A stretch of DNA of 54,052 nucleotides from Rhodoferax sp. OV413 (GTDB taxonomy: Bacteria; Pseudomonadota; Gammaproteobacteria; Burkholderiales; Burkholderiaceae_C), in contig CAMAWD010000007.1 in NCBI GenBank assembly GCA_945861785.1, positions 77,730 to 131,781 on the forward strand, written 5' to 3'. The notes below the pieces were generated by a model. That model was not told the origin of the DNA. It did no database searches and saw only the letters and a program-made list of their open reading frames with translations. The position numbers and the translations under genes were made by a program. Below, one piece after another: positions 9,777 to 18,079 of the stretch. Positions within the stretch are counted from its first letter, which is position 1. The number at the start of each line of letters is the position of its first letter.

Positions 9777-10706
9777 TTGCCCCCGATTTTGCCCTCAAAC
9801 CAAGCTCCCCTCGGCGCTCTGCCCGCCCGTTTTCGCCGTCAACGTGTGTTGCTGGTCGGTTGTGGCGACATCGGATTGCGGGTGGCTGAGCGCCTGCGGG
9901 GCCGGGTGACCCTGATGGCCGTGACCTCCAGCGCCCACCGTCTGGCGGAATTGCGCGGCCACGGGGTGCGCCCGCTGGCCGGCAACCTGGACGCCCCAGA
10001 TTCACTGCGCCGCCTGGCCGGGCTCGCCACCCGCGTGCTGCACCTGGCGCCACCGCAGGGGGAAGGCTGGTCCGACAGGCGCACCCGGAGCTTGCTCGTG
10101 GCGCTGCGCCGCCGGCGCTTGCCCGCGAGTCTCGTCTATGGCTCCACCAGTGGCGTCTACGGGGATTGCCAAGCCGCCCTGGTGAATGAAGTGCGCACAC
10201 CGCGCGCCGACACACCGCGCGCCCGGCGCCGGCTGGACGCCGAACTGTCCGTGCGGTTCACCGGGCGCTCGGCGGGCGTGCGCAGCAGCATCCTGCGTAT
10301 TCCCGGTATTTATGGCGTCGACCGGGAGGGCGGCACGCCGCGCGCGCGCCTGCAGAAGGGCACCCCGGTGCTGCGCCGGGAGGACGACGTCTACACCAAC
10401 CACATCCAGGCCGACGACCTCGCAAGGGCCTGCATTGCCGCACTTTGGCGGGGCCGTTCGCAGCGCGTCTACAACGTCAATGACGACTCGCAGCTGAAGA
10501 TGGGCGACTACTTCGACCTGGCCGCAGACTTGTACGGTTTGCCCCGCCCGCAGCGGGTTGCCCGCAGCACGGCGCAGAACGAGTTGCCCCTGATGCTGTT
10601 GAGCTTCATGTCCGAATCGCGCCGGATGGACAACAGCCGCATGAAAAAGGAACTTCGTCTGCGGCTGTTGTATCCGGACGTGTCCGACGGCTTGCGCGGC
10701 GGCTGA
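9777..10706 (+). CDS. Atypical NAD(P)-dependent epimerase/reductase (extended SDR-like)
   Basis: The product (about 309 residues) has an N-terminal Rossmann motif VLLVGCGDIGLRVAERL, a mid-region LVYGSTSGVYGD and a C-terminal part resembling NAD-dependent epimerase/YeeZ-like proteins (NHIQADDLARACIAAL, YNVNDDSQLKMGDYFD). The classical YxxxK pair is not obvious, as in atypical SDRs. The start is uncertain. TTG 9777 is proposed because protein-like similarity begins just after it; an in-frame ATG at 9723 would overlap the divergent reductase gene, and TTG 9789 is another option. The substrate is unknown. It converges on the PDZ protein gene with a 25-bp gap. Confidence 0.7.
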   Translation: MPPILPSNQAPLGALPARFRRQRVLLVGCGDIGLRVAERLRGRVTLMAVTSSAHRLAELRGHGVRPLAGNLDAPDSLRRLAGLATRVLHLAPPQGEGWSDRRTRSLLVALRRRRLPASLVYGSTSGVYGDCQAALVNEVRTPRADTPRARRRLDAELSVRFTGRSAGVRSSILRIPGIYGVDREGGTPRARLQKGTPVLRREDDVYTNHIQADDLARACIAALWRGRSQRVYNVNDDSQLKMGDYFDLAADLYGLPRPQRVARSTAQNELPLMLLSFMSESRRMDNSRMKKELRLRLLYPDVSDGLRGG

Positions 10707-10731
10707 CGGCCTGCAGGCGCCGGCCCGGCTG

Positions 10732-11778
10732 TCAGATTCCGGCGGGCTTGCGCATGGTGCTCATGCGGTCGACTGGTTTGAGCACGATGGTCTTGATGTC
10801 GGCGCCCTGCAACACGGTGAGGGACACCTCGGCATCCGGGCGGGCACGGTCCCACAACTTCTTGTAGAACTCCTCGAGCGTGGCGACCTTGGCGCCGTCG
10901 ACGGCCAGTACCAGGTCGCCTGGTTGGAGGCCGGCACGTTGCGCGGGCCCCTCCTTGCTGACGCGCACGATCTGCACCCGTCCGCCCTGTTCGGTCGACG
11001 AGATGCCGACCCAGGGCCGGTGGCTCACCTTGGTGCCGCCAGTCTGCTGCATTTCGCCCAGAATGGGCTTGAGCAGGTCGACCGGAACGAACATGTTGCC
11101 TGGCATGCGGCGGTTGCCACCGAGCGCGTCGCTCACAAACAGGCTGCCGATGCCCACCAGTTCGCCCTTCTGGTTGAAAAGCGGCGCCCCCGAGTGGTTG
11201 CCGATCGGCGGGCTGGTGAACGCTGCGGCTTCGATGTGGTACTCCCAATAACCGGAGAACGCGCGTTTGCTGACCAGTTGTGTCATGGCCACGTCGCCGT
11301 CATTGCCGTTGCCCTGGGCACCGGTTGCTGCCATCAGTGGCGTCCCCGGTTGCAGGTCCTTCAGCGTGCCGAGCGCCACCGGTTCGATTCCGCGCAAGGG
11401 CAGCAGTGCCTTGACCAGGCCAAAACCCGTCGCCAGGTCGTAAGCCACAGCCTGCGCGGGAAGGGTTTTGTTGTCCTGGGTGATGATCTGGATCGACTGC
11501 GCCTCCATCATCAGGTAGCCGATCGTGAGGATCAGTCCGTCCGGGCCGATCACCACACCGGACCCTGTGCGTTCCTTGCCCAGGGTCTCGGCGGACGCAG
11601 CGTCGGCGGCCACCCCGACCCGGATGCCCACCACGGCTGCATTGGCTTTGGCGAAAGCCGATATCGCAGCCTGGGCCGTGTCGGGAATGGCAGTCGCCGC
11701 GCCTGCGGGGCGGCCCGTCAGGGACAGCACCATCAAGGCAGAGGCTAACCAGGCATTCCAGCAATTCAAACAACGCAT
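10732..11778 (-). CDS. Secreted trypsin-like/PDZ protein with degenerate catalytic triad
   Basis: The 348-residue product has a signal peptide (ending near GRPAGAA), an S1C (DegP/DegQ-like) chymotrypsin-fold domain and one C-terminal PDZ domain (about 250-340, RAGLQPGDLVLAVDG). The position of the catalytic His (TNNHVV in HtrA) reads TIGYLM, and that of the catalytic Asp (SDIAL) reads TGFGL. The nucleophile region NHSGAPLFN keeps Ser. The protein is therefore probably not an active protease and may act as a binding or chaperone-like factor. The start is the ATG just before the signal peptide; codons further upstream do not look protein-like. This is the last core-type gene before the tRNA scar. 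Confidence 0.85.
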   Translation of the reverse strand: MRCLNCWNAWLASALMVLSLTGRPAGAATAIPDTAQAAISAFAKANAAVVGIRVGVAADAASAETLGKERTGSGVVIGPDGLILTIGYLMMEAQSIQIITQDNKTLPAQAVAYDLATGFGLVKALLPLRGIEPVALGTLKDLQPGTPLMAATGAQGNGNDGDVAMTQLVSKRAFSGYWEYHIEAAAFTSPPIGNHSGAPLFNQKGELVGIGSLFVSDALGGNRRMPGNMFVPVDLLKPILGEMQQTGGTKVSHRPWVGISSTEQGGRVQIVRVSKEGPAQRAGLQPGDLVLAVDGAKVATLEEFYKKLWDRARPDAEVSLTVLQGADIKTIVLKPVDRMSTMRKPAGI

Positions 11779-11871
11779 GACTGACTCCTGTGAGAGTGCG
11801 CAAACCAGTCGCAAGAATGCGCCAATTCGGGAGTCGATGCAAGTAGGGGGCCATTTTCGGGAAGAAAATGC

Positions 11872-11924
11872 TGGTGCCGGAGGCCGGAATCGAACCGGCA
11901 CGGGTGTTACCCCGCGGGATTTTG
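11872..11924 (-). tRNA. 3' half of tRNA-Leu only: integration-site scar
   Basis: Read on the minus strand, 11,924 to 11,872 gives the end of the anticodon loop (CAAAA), the 3' anticodon stem (TCCCG), a long class II variable arm, a T-arm with GCCGG and CCGGC around TTCGATT, then CTCCGGC, A and an encoded CCA. That is the 3' half of a leucine tRNA, probably anticodon CAA. To the right, where the D-arm and 5' acceptor strand should be, the sequence is unrelated. This matches the crossover core of elements that integrate at tRNA 3' ends. It is not a functional tRNA. Confidence 0.85.
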
Positions 11925-12209
11925 CCGGTCAGCCGGTCAGCGTTCACCATCGGCAAGTCGGCAGCGCGAACGGCACGCAGCATTTCGCGAAGAACAGCAT
12001 CGAACGGTGGCAATTGGCGGATCTGGTGTGTGAGACGAGCGGCCCAGAGCCGCCGCAGACGATCTTCCTTGGCCGCAATGGCTTGCTCCATGCCTGCAAC
12101 GACGCGCTGGCGCGGTGCGAGCTTGGCATCAAGTTCGGCGCGCATCTCCGCGACGCGCAATGCAGTGCAACCGACCAGACAGCGGCCGGCCAGGATTGCG
12201 GCGCGCCGT
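11925..12209 (-). other. Unassigned stretch between tRNA scar and fic remnant
   Basis: No recognisable gene was found here. One minus-strand frame stays open from 12,280 through the tRNA fragment and could encode an Ala/Arg/Leu-rich helical peptide (containing LRRLWAARLTHQIRQLPPF), but it has no familiar domain, overlaps the end of the fic reading frame, and runs into the tRNA fragment. It may be the tail of a gene cut when the element inserted. Confidence 0.3.
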
Positions 12210-13557
12210 TCAGCGCCACTCAAGCTGCCACGCTTGAAATTCACTCGGCCGCAGCCGATAGCGCGCAATGTTGCCTTCATGCAGGCTCATCAGTTGCGTC
12301 TCTGTCACCTCGGTGAAACTGGGTTGATCTTCAAGCGGAACCTGGCTTTCGGCCATGCTGCGCACATGACTGATGGCACTGGCCTTGCCCATTCGGGCGC
12401 GAACAACGTGAATGACGGCATCGGCAATCAGAGTTCGATACTGAATTCTGAAAGGGTCAGGCTCGCCAAGCGACTGCCGCACTGCGGAGTAGCGCGCACA
12501 GGAGCGTTTGTAGGCCCACACGAAAACATCGCGCAACAGGTCAATCTTGTTGAGTTCATAAATGCCGATCATGGCGCTGATGTAGCTTTTCTGGGGCACA
12601 TCCACAAATGAAAGCGGGCACAGGTTGCGCTTGATGAGCGGTATGTTGGCTGCCAGGCGGGACACCCGTTTGTTGACGTGTTCAAACGGCTGCAGGTACG
12701 GCAGGTGCACCATTGCAAAAAACGCCTGCTCAAAAGGGTCTTCAATGGCGGTGGCGGTGTCAAGAATTTGCTGGAAGTTTTCTTCAATGCGCTGCGGCCC
12801 TTCCAGCGGGAAAAACACCGTTTGGCCAATGCCGACGGCAATGCGGCGCAGGCGCCCGCTGGCGGTAGGGTCTGCCAGCAGGATGTCGGACAGCAGCGCG
12901 TGAAGATTCAGCAATGTGTAGCGGTTGAAGCCTGTCTCGTCTGCCGAGGCGATCAAGAACTCGATCGCCTCTTCATGGTTGACGATCATCTGCCCTTCTT
13001 TGGCGTCGCGCCCCGTCGCCGCCTCGCCGGCGGCCAGGAGCCGTTCCGTTTCAAGCAATGAATAGGTGTTGCCTTCCAGGCGGCTGGAGTTCCATGACAG
13101 GTCGATCAGCAGTCGGCTCGCAATCTGGCGGGCATAGGTGCCCGCGGGTTGGTGCGGGCAGGTAGAACGTGGCGTTGGGGCGGTAGTTGTCCAGGAATGC
13201 CGGGTTGTAGCCGACTGGCTTGCGTTGTTGCAGGGGCTGGCTGACATGGGCTTCGACGGATCTGGCTTCGGGTGACAGCGGAATGCCGACGGCCAGTGAC
13301 GCGGTAGCCGAAGCTCCGGTCGAACTGTGGCTCGACATAACCACCCCGTCGCCTCGCAAATACCGCGTTGCGCGGCCCACCCCTTATGTGTGCACGCGCT
13401 GTTGGCGGATGAGTTTTGCCAACCTGCGTTGAAGGGTGCGTCTTGGGAGACGCGCAGCCAGAGCAGCCTCGATTTGCTCGATTTTTGCGCCGCCGGGAAA
13501 ATGCGAAATCGCATCCGCGACGGTATTCAAGGCATCGGCGGAGTTTGATTCGACCAC
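12210..13557 (-). pseudogene. fic: Fic-family protein with winged-helix N-terminus, disrupted
   Basis: Three segments in two frames rebuild one Fic protein of a common type. A helix-turn-helix part (EQIEAALAARLPRRTLQRRL) may start at GTG 13557. An in-frame TAA at 13,384-13,386 interrupts it. The same frame continues with the Fic N-terminal part (QQRKPVGYNPAFLDNYRPN). Near 13,150 the frame shifts, with an apparent small deletion, into the Fic core (IDLSWNSSRLEGNTYSLLE, FEQAFFAMVHLPYLQPF, DVFVWAYKRSCARYSAVRQS). The active-site motif HPFxxGNGR reads QPFEHVNKR, so the catalytic His is Gln; my recollection is that this variant is frequent in the subfamily. Active Fic proteins transfer AMP to target proteins. 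Two independent lesions argue against a single sequencing error. Translation from within could still make a core fragment. Confidence 0.75.
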
Positions 13558-13566
13558 TGGATATTT

Positions 13567-13589
13567 GGCGCGCAAATTAGTTACGCGCC
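13567..13589. repeat. Inverted repeat 1 upstream of fic remnant
   Basis: Arms GGCGCG and CGCGCC are perfect complements separated by 11 AT-rich bases. It is the first of three dyads in about 105 bp, just upstream of the presumed start of the winged-helix/Fic gene, and could be an operator. Confidence 0.5.
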
Positions 13590-13602
13590 TTTTAATCATT
13601 TT

Positions 13603-13630
13603 TTGTCGCGTAAAAGAGTTTTCGCGACAA
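13603..13630. repeat. Inverted repeat 2 upstream of fic remnant
   Basis: Arms TTGTCGCG and CGCGACAA are perfect 8-bp complements around a 12-base centre that also contains AAAA and TTTT able to pair. It could be an operator or a hairpin. Confidence 0.55.
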
Positions 13631-13651
13631 TTTGATACGTAGAATACGTCT

Positions 13652-13672
13652 TCGCGCCATATTTTGGCGCGA
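13652..13672. repeat. Inverted repeat 3 upstream of fic remnant
   Basis: Arms TCGCGCCA and TGGCGCGA are perfect 8-bp complements around TATTT. It shares the GCGCC element with repeat 1 and lies next to the broken end of the abiEii remnant. Confidence 0.55.
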
Positions 13673-13691
13673 TTTTCCGATAATCTGCGCA

Positions 13692-13832
13692 TCACATGGC
13701 GGCGCCGAAAGTGCCCCCCTTGAAGGCCAGCACGTCGCGCAGCGGATGCCCGGTCAGACCGGTCAGGAGCCAGGCCAGTACGTAGTCGCGTTCGATGACT
13801 GCTTCGGGGATGCGTCGCCCGCCAGCGGTCAT
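13692..13832 (-). pseudogene. abiEii: AbiEii-type nucleotidyltransferase toxin, N-terminal remnant
   Basis: This 46-codon fragment contains the start of an AbiEii/AbiGii type IV toxin: IPEAVIERDYVLAWLLTGL, then HPLRDVLAFKGGT, where the GGT begins the nucleotidyltransferase motif. After KGGT the similarity stops (FGAAM, then stop), so most of the roughly 300-residue toxin, including its catalytic acidic residues, is gone. Its ATG overlaps the TGA of the abiEi remnant (TGATG), preserving the coupled antitoxin-toxin arrangement of abortive-infection AbiE systems. Confidence 0.7.
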
Positions 13833-13978
13833 CAATGACCGCCGACCGTCTGCGGCCGCACACGCCGCGTGCATGACACGTACACGGTGAAGTTCGGCTG
13901 TGTCACCATGCGATGCAGTTCAAGCGCAGTGCCATGCGACAGGAAGTAGGGCGCGGCACTGTCTTATGGAAACGAACC
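13832..13978 (-). pseudogene. abiEi: AbiEi-type antitoxin, C-terminal-side remnant
   Basis: The minus-strand frame ending in TGA at 13,834-13,832 reads PYFLSHGTALELHRMVTQPN, followed by FTVYVSCTRRVRPQTVGGH. This resembles the internal region of AbiEi antitoxin/transcriptional regulators (SH-ALELH-M, T-P--R-RP). Neither the N-terminal winged helix nor the usual C-terminal DNA-binding part remains. The coordinates of the 5' limit are approximate. It is directly followed by the abiEii remnant, which supports the assignment. Confidence 0.55.
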
Positions 13979-14458
13979 GATCAGTCAACATAACACCAAG
14001 GGTATTTGACGGTAAGTGTGAGCAGCAGTAACCGTTGCGGCTGTTTCCAGATGGCCGGTCGGCAGAGTGATTGCCGCAGCCGTGTCAGCACTGCTGACAG
14101 CGGCACCCTGGCCGTTGAGCCAGCGCCTTCCTCACTGCCGCGGCATTCTTGCGTGAAAGGTGCCCATCGCGAGGTAGTGGATCAGCGCAATCGACGAAAA
14201 ATTTCGCTTTGTGCGAGCGCGAAATCTGCCTGTGTTTGGTGGGATCGAAATGGCGTGTTACATCGCTGCCTTCCACTCTTTGTGAACAAGTTGGGTTTGA
14301 TGTGTCTCGTGATGGTCGGCTTGGTAGCGTCGTCGCATGCAGCGACCCGTTCCGCACCGGCTGCCGCGGTCATTTGCGGCAAACCCGACAGGGGGCCGTG
14401 CAGTTCTCACCCTCCGGCGGATCATGTCCAAGCTGGCAATGGCAATGGCAATAGGGCG
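13979..14458. other. 480-bp stretch with no recognisable gene
   Basis: Several short frames are open on both strands, but none has a convincing start, ribosome-binding site or familiar motif. A plus-strand frame (14,006-14,512) overlaps the 3' end of the SDR gene and looks spurious. The stretch separates the decayed toxin genes from the catabolic region and may be further debris. Confidence 0.4.
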
Positions 14459-15361
14459 TCAACCCACATGGCGCTGTGTCTTTTCCTGTTCGGCGCGTGC
14501 CCGGACCACTGACTTGGCTTGCGCCCAGTCGTCTGGCGTCAATCGCCCCAGCGCCGCAAATGTGCTGGGTGCTGCCAAATGGTGCCCGCCGTCGATCGCA
14601 ATGTTCTGGCCGGTGAGGTATTCGCAGCCGTCGGCCTGCAGAAAAGTCAGCAGATTGCACAACTCGTGCATGCGGCCGAAGCGTTGCATCGGGACTTCGT
14701 CCTTCGAGGCGGCGCCCACGTTCGCCTTCGGGATGGGCGCCAGTTTCTCCCAGGCGCTTTCGGTTGGGAAAGGGCCGGGCGCGACTGCATTGACACGGAT
14801 GTTGTGGGGCCCCCACTCGACGGCCAGGGACATGGTCATCGCGTGCACGGCGGTCTTGGCCATCACCGAGGGCAGCACGTAGGCGGACCCGGTCCAGACC
14901 CAGGTCACCAGCATGCTGACGATCGAACCGGGCAGTCCTTGTGCGATCCAGCGCCGGCCGCAGGCCAGCGTGCAGAACAATGCGCCGTCCATGACCGTGG
15001 AGCGGACGGCCGCGAAACCACGCGGGCTGATGTCCACCGAGGGCGAGATGAAGTTGGCGGCAGCGTTGTTGACCAGCCCGGTCAGCGGGCCGCCTTCCCA
15101 GATGCGCTCGACCATGGCTTCGATCTGGTCGGCTTCGCGCACGTCACACAGGTGGTAGCTGGCGCTGCCACCATGCTGCGCCGCCGTCTGCAGTTCTGCC
15201 ACGGTGCCCTGCAGTATGGCTTCGCGGCGGCCACAGATGAAGACTGCGGCGCCCTGGCTGACAAATTGGCGTGCCAGCTCTTTCCCGAGGCCTGTGCCAC
15301 CACCGGTGATGAGTATCCTTTTGCCGGCCAGCGCGTCCGCGCGAAAACTGGAGGGAGTCAC
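14459..15361 (-). CDS. SDR oxidoreductase, 2,4-dienoyl-CoA reductase-like
   Basis: The 300-residue protein is a classical-length SDR with N-terminal GKRILITGGGTGLGKELARQ, the DVREA segment for cofactor adenine, LVNNAAANF, and a C-terminal GQNIAIDGGHHL. The region AYVLPSVMAKTAVHAMTMSLAVEWG resembles dienoyl-CoA reductase-type SDRs, so a CoA-ester substrate is likely. The start is GTG, 12 bp after the acyl-CoA dehydrogenase stop, with a purine-rich stretch between. It is the last gene of the five-gene badH-badI operon, consistent with a role in alicyclic acyl-CoA degradation. Confidence 0.82.
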   Translation of the reverse strand: MTPSSFRADALAGKRILITGGGTGLGKELARQFVSQGAAVFICGRREAILQGTVAELQTAAQHGGSASYHLCDVREADQIEAMVERIWEGGPLTGLVNNAAANFISPSVDISPRGFAAVRSTVMDGALFCTLACGRRWIAQGLPGSIVSMLVTWVWTGSAYVLPSVMAKTAVHAMTMSLAVEWGPHNIRVNAVAPGPFPTESAWEKLAPIPKANVGAASKDEVPMQRFGRMHELCNLLTFLQADGCEYLTGQNIAIDGGHHLAAPSTFAALGRLTPDDWAQAKSVVRARAEQEKTQRHVG

Positions 15362-15372
15362 ATTGCCGCCTG

Positions 15373-16569
15373 TCAGGTGGGGTTGATGCCGGCAAGGCCG
15401 GGAGTGGCTTCCTTGCGGGGTCGCAGAGCTGAAAACATGTGGCGCCCGATGATGTGTTTCATCACCTCGATCGAGCCACCGGCGATCTTGACGATGCGGG
15501 CGTCGGCGTAGGCGCGCGCGATCGGGTATTCCCACATGTAGCCCCAGCCGCCGAACAACTGCAGGCATTCGTCGACGACCTTGCAGTGCATGTTGCTGAG
15601 CCACATCTTGGCCATGGCCGCATCGATGGCGTCGAGCTCACCGGCCATGAACGCAGCGATGCAGCGGTCGACCATCTGGCGCCCGACAACCGCTTCGGTC
15701 TGCAATTCGGCGAGCTTGAACTGGGTGTTCTGGAAGTCGCCGATGGTCTTGCCGAAGGCCTTGCGTTGCGCTGTGTACTCGACGGTGTAGTCGACGACAG
15801 TCTCGGCGACGGTGGCAGAGCGGATCGCCTGTGCCAGCCGCTCCTGCGCCAGCTTGGTCATCATCAGCTCGAAACCCTTGCCTTCTTCTCCGAGCATTGC
15901 GGTGGCGGGCACCCGCACCTCGTCAAAGAACAGTTCGGAGGTGTCCTGCGCCTTCATGCCCAGCTTTTTCAGGTTCTTGCCGCGCCGAAAACCCGGCAGG
16001 TGGGTGTCTACCAGGAACAGCGTCACGCCCTTGGCGCCCGCGCTGCTGTCGGTCTTGGTGGCCAGCACGATGACATCGCACAACTGGCCGTTGGAGATGA
16101 ACACCTTCTGCCCCGAGATCACGTAGTCGTCGCCATCGCGCACGGCCTTCGTGCGGATCGCCTTCAGATCCGAACCGGCATGCGGCTCGGTCATGCCCAA
16201 TGACCCGATCGCCTCGCCCGTGACCATCTTCGGCAACCAGCGCGCCTTCTGCGCCTCTGTCCCGAAACTGGCGATGTACGTGGCCACGAGATCGCAGTGG
16301 ATCAGGAAGCCCGGGCCGCTGTACCCGGAGCGCGCAATTTCCTCGAACACCACAACGTCGAACAGATAGTCGGCAGCTGCGCCCCCATATTGCTCGGGCA
16401 CGGTGCAGCACAACATGCCGGCGGCACCGGCCTTGAGCCAGAGTTCACGCGGCACGATGCCTGATTCTTCCCAGTCAGCGTGGAAGGGGGCGATCTCCTT
16501 CTCGATGAAGCGCCTCACCATGCTGCGGAATGCTTCGTGGTCTTCGCTGAACAGGACGCGTTTTAGCAC
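15373..16569 (-). CDS. Acyl-CoA dehydrogenase
   Basis: This 398-residue FAD enzyme oxidises an acyl-CoA to the 2-enoyl-CoA and passes electrons to ETF. Signatures include MTEPHAGSDLKAIRT, YVISGQKVFISNG, QRKAFGKTIGDFQNTQF, LQLFGGWGYMWEYPIAR and a C-terminal IAGGSIEVMKHIIGR. The position that is Glu376 in medium-chain dehydrogenase is Gly here, as in the IVD/LCAD-type branch that takes its base from another helix. This separates it from the two other dehydrogenases in the window, which have Asp there. The start is GTG 16569, preceded by AAGGCAAG; the preceding codons are not protein-like. Confidence 0.9.
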   Translation of the reverse strand: MLKRVLFSEDHEAFRSMVRRFIEKEIAPFHADWEESGIVPRELWLKAGAAGMLCCTVPEQYGGAAADYLFDVVVFEEIARSGYSGPGFLIHCDLVATYIASFGTEAQKARWLPKMVTGEAIGSLGMTEPHAGSDLKAIRTKAVRDGDDYVISGQKVFISNGQLCDVIVLATKTDSSAGAKGVTLFLVDTHLPGFRRGKNLKKLGMKAQDTSELFFDEVRVPATAMLGEEGKGFELMMTKLAQERLAQAIRSATVAETVVDYTVEYTAQRKAFGKTIGDFQNTQFKLAELQTEAVVGRQMVDRCIAAFMAGELDAIDAAMAKMWLSNMHCKVVDECLQLFGGWGYMWEYPIARAYADARIVKIAGGSIEVMKHIIGRHMFSALRPRKEATPGLAGINPT

Positions 16570-16592
16570 GGTGCTTGCCTTCTTGTGTGGAA

Positions 16593-18059
16593 TCAGGTTG
16601 GAGAAGAGGAGCTGCGCCAGGTCAGCGGGCCACCGGTCCATGCCGGCGTGATACCTGCCAGACAGGCCGCGACGTCGAGAAATACGGGGTCGCCTGCACT
16701 TGGCAGGGCTGCGCATTCCTGGGCGATCCGAGCCTGCTCGGGAAGGGATTGGCCGTGCAGACGCTGGAGCACGCTGAGTGGGCCCGGGGTTGGCCAGGGC
16801 AGGCACCTCAGACGTTCGGCAAGCGACTGCGCGGCCAACCTGGCCGGGCCCGGGGCTCCCACTATTTCAAGTACCCGGCCGTAGGCACCCGAGGGCGTCA
16901 ATACGGCCAGCAGCGTCCCGGAGGCTGGCGCTGCATGTGGCAACTCGTCGAGCGTGCGCAGGGCCATGCGATGGCATCCGCCCTGCGGGTCGACGATCTC
17001 CAGCGAGTCGGCGGGCAGGCTGTCATCAGTTGCCTGTGGAACCTTGAGTTTGACCAGCGCCTGTGCCCAGAGGCCGCGCATGGCGCTGACAGGGCCGACA
17101 CGCAGGCTTTGCATCTGCGCAGACGGCGGCGGCGCCAACTCGCGGTCGGCGCGCAATCGCTCCAGGAACAGGGTGCGCACCATGCGGCCCGCCACCGGGT
17201 CGAACATCAGGCGAAGGAACTGGTGCATCTCCACTGCGGTGGCTTCAGCCAGGCCAAGCCTTGCGCCCTTGAGTACGCTGTCGGTGATCGCACTGTAGGC
17301 CGGATAGGCCTGGAAGTCGGCGTCATCGATGCCAAACCGGCGTGTGATGTCCCGGGCGGTCTGTGCGCTCCAGGGCGGCACGTCGGCCTGTGCCAGCTGG
17401 GGAAACTTGGTATTGGCATCGTAGGCTTGCCCCCGCAGGGCACGCGCGGTTTTTCGGGCTTCGTCGAGCAGGTGCGCAGCCGGTACCGTGCGCGCGAACA
17501 GGCCCAGTCGCACCGCGTCCGCAGGGGTGATCGAACGCCCGCTGAGCAACAGGTCCATGGCGGCTTCGAAACCGGCCAGACGCGGCAGACGTTGCGTACC
17601 GCCGGCGCCGGGCAGTAGGCCCCAGCGCACCTCCGGGACGCCAAGTTGCGTGCGTGTGTCATCGGTGACGAGGCGGGCGCGGCATGCGAGCGCCAGCTCC
17701 AGGCCGCCGCCGAGTGCGATGCCGTTGACGGCGGCCACCCAGGGCTTGGGTGATGCCTCCAGCCGTACGAACTGCCGGCCCAGGCGGCCGCACATGCGGA
17801 ACATGGTCTCGTGGTTCTCGGTGCGCGCCGCATCGGTATAACCGCGCACCATGACCAGGTCAGCACCGGCCAGGAAGCTGGGCTTGCCGGACGTGAGCAC
17901 CACTCCCAGCACGGCAGGATCACTGTCGACGCGGTCCATCAGCGCGTCCAGCGCATCCATCAGATCGACCGAGAAGACGTTCATCGTCTTGTCGGGCATG
18001 TCGATGGTTGCAAGCAGGATGCCGTCCGGCTCCAGGCTGTTTTGGATCAGTGCGGTCAC
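16593..18059 (-). CDS. FadJ-like enoyl-CoA hydratase with vestigial dehydrogenase half
   Basis: The 488-residue product has a good N-terminal crotonase domain (1-190): FLAGADLVMVRG for the oxyanion hole, NGIALGGGLELALACR, then GVPEVRWGLLPGAGGTQRLPRL carrying the catalytic acidic residues. The linker resembles that of FadB/FadJ. Where the 3-hydroxyacyl-CoA dehydrogenase NAD site (GxGxxG) should be, the sequence reads RVGPVSAMRGLWAQAL, without the glycine pattern, and about 200 residues of the normal 700 are missing. A late segment (VLEIVGAPGPARLAAQSLAERL) still resembles the dehydrogenase fold. It probably works only as a hydratase; BadH or other SDRs would supply dehydrogenase activity. Confidence 0.8.
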   Translation of the reverse strand: MTALIQNSLEPDGILLATIDMPDKTMNVFSVDLMDALDALMDRVDSDPAVLGVVLTSGKPSFLAGADLVMVRGYTDAARTENHETMFRMCGRLGRQFVRLEASPKPWVAAVNGIALGGGLELALACRARLVTDDTRTQLGVPEVRWGLLPGAGGTQRLPRLAGFEAAMDLLLSGRSITPADAVRLGLFARTVPAAHLLDEARKTARALRGQAYDANTKFPQLAQADVPPWSAQTARDITRRFGIDDADFQAYPAYSAITDSVLKGARLGLAEATAVEMHQFLRLMFDPVAGRMVRTLFLERLRADRELAPPPSAQMQSLRVGPVSAMRGLWAQALVKLKVPQATDDSLPADSLEIVDPQGGCHRMALRTLDELPHAAPASGTLLAVLTPSGAYGRVLEIVGAPGPARLAAQSLAERLRCLPWPTPGPLSVLQRLHGQSLPEQARIAQECAALPSAGDPVFLDVAACLAGITPAWTGGPLTWRSSSSPT

Positions 18060-18079
18060 GGTGGAGTCGGTCGGTGGAT

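Noticed and set aside
11872-11924. Complete tRNA-Leu gene
   Set aside because: The D-arm and the 5' acceptor strand are missing; sequence to the right cannot complete the cloverleaf.
12281-13050. Intact Fic AMP-transferase toxin gene
   Set aside because: The core frame alone looks long, but its first 125 codons do not match Fic proteins; the true N-terminus is in another frame with a stop codon.
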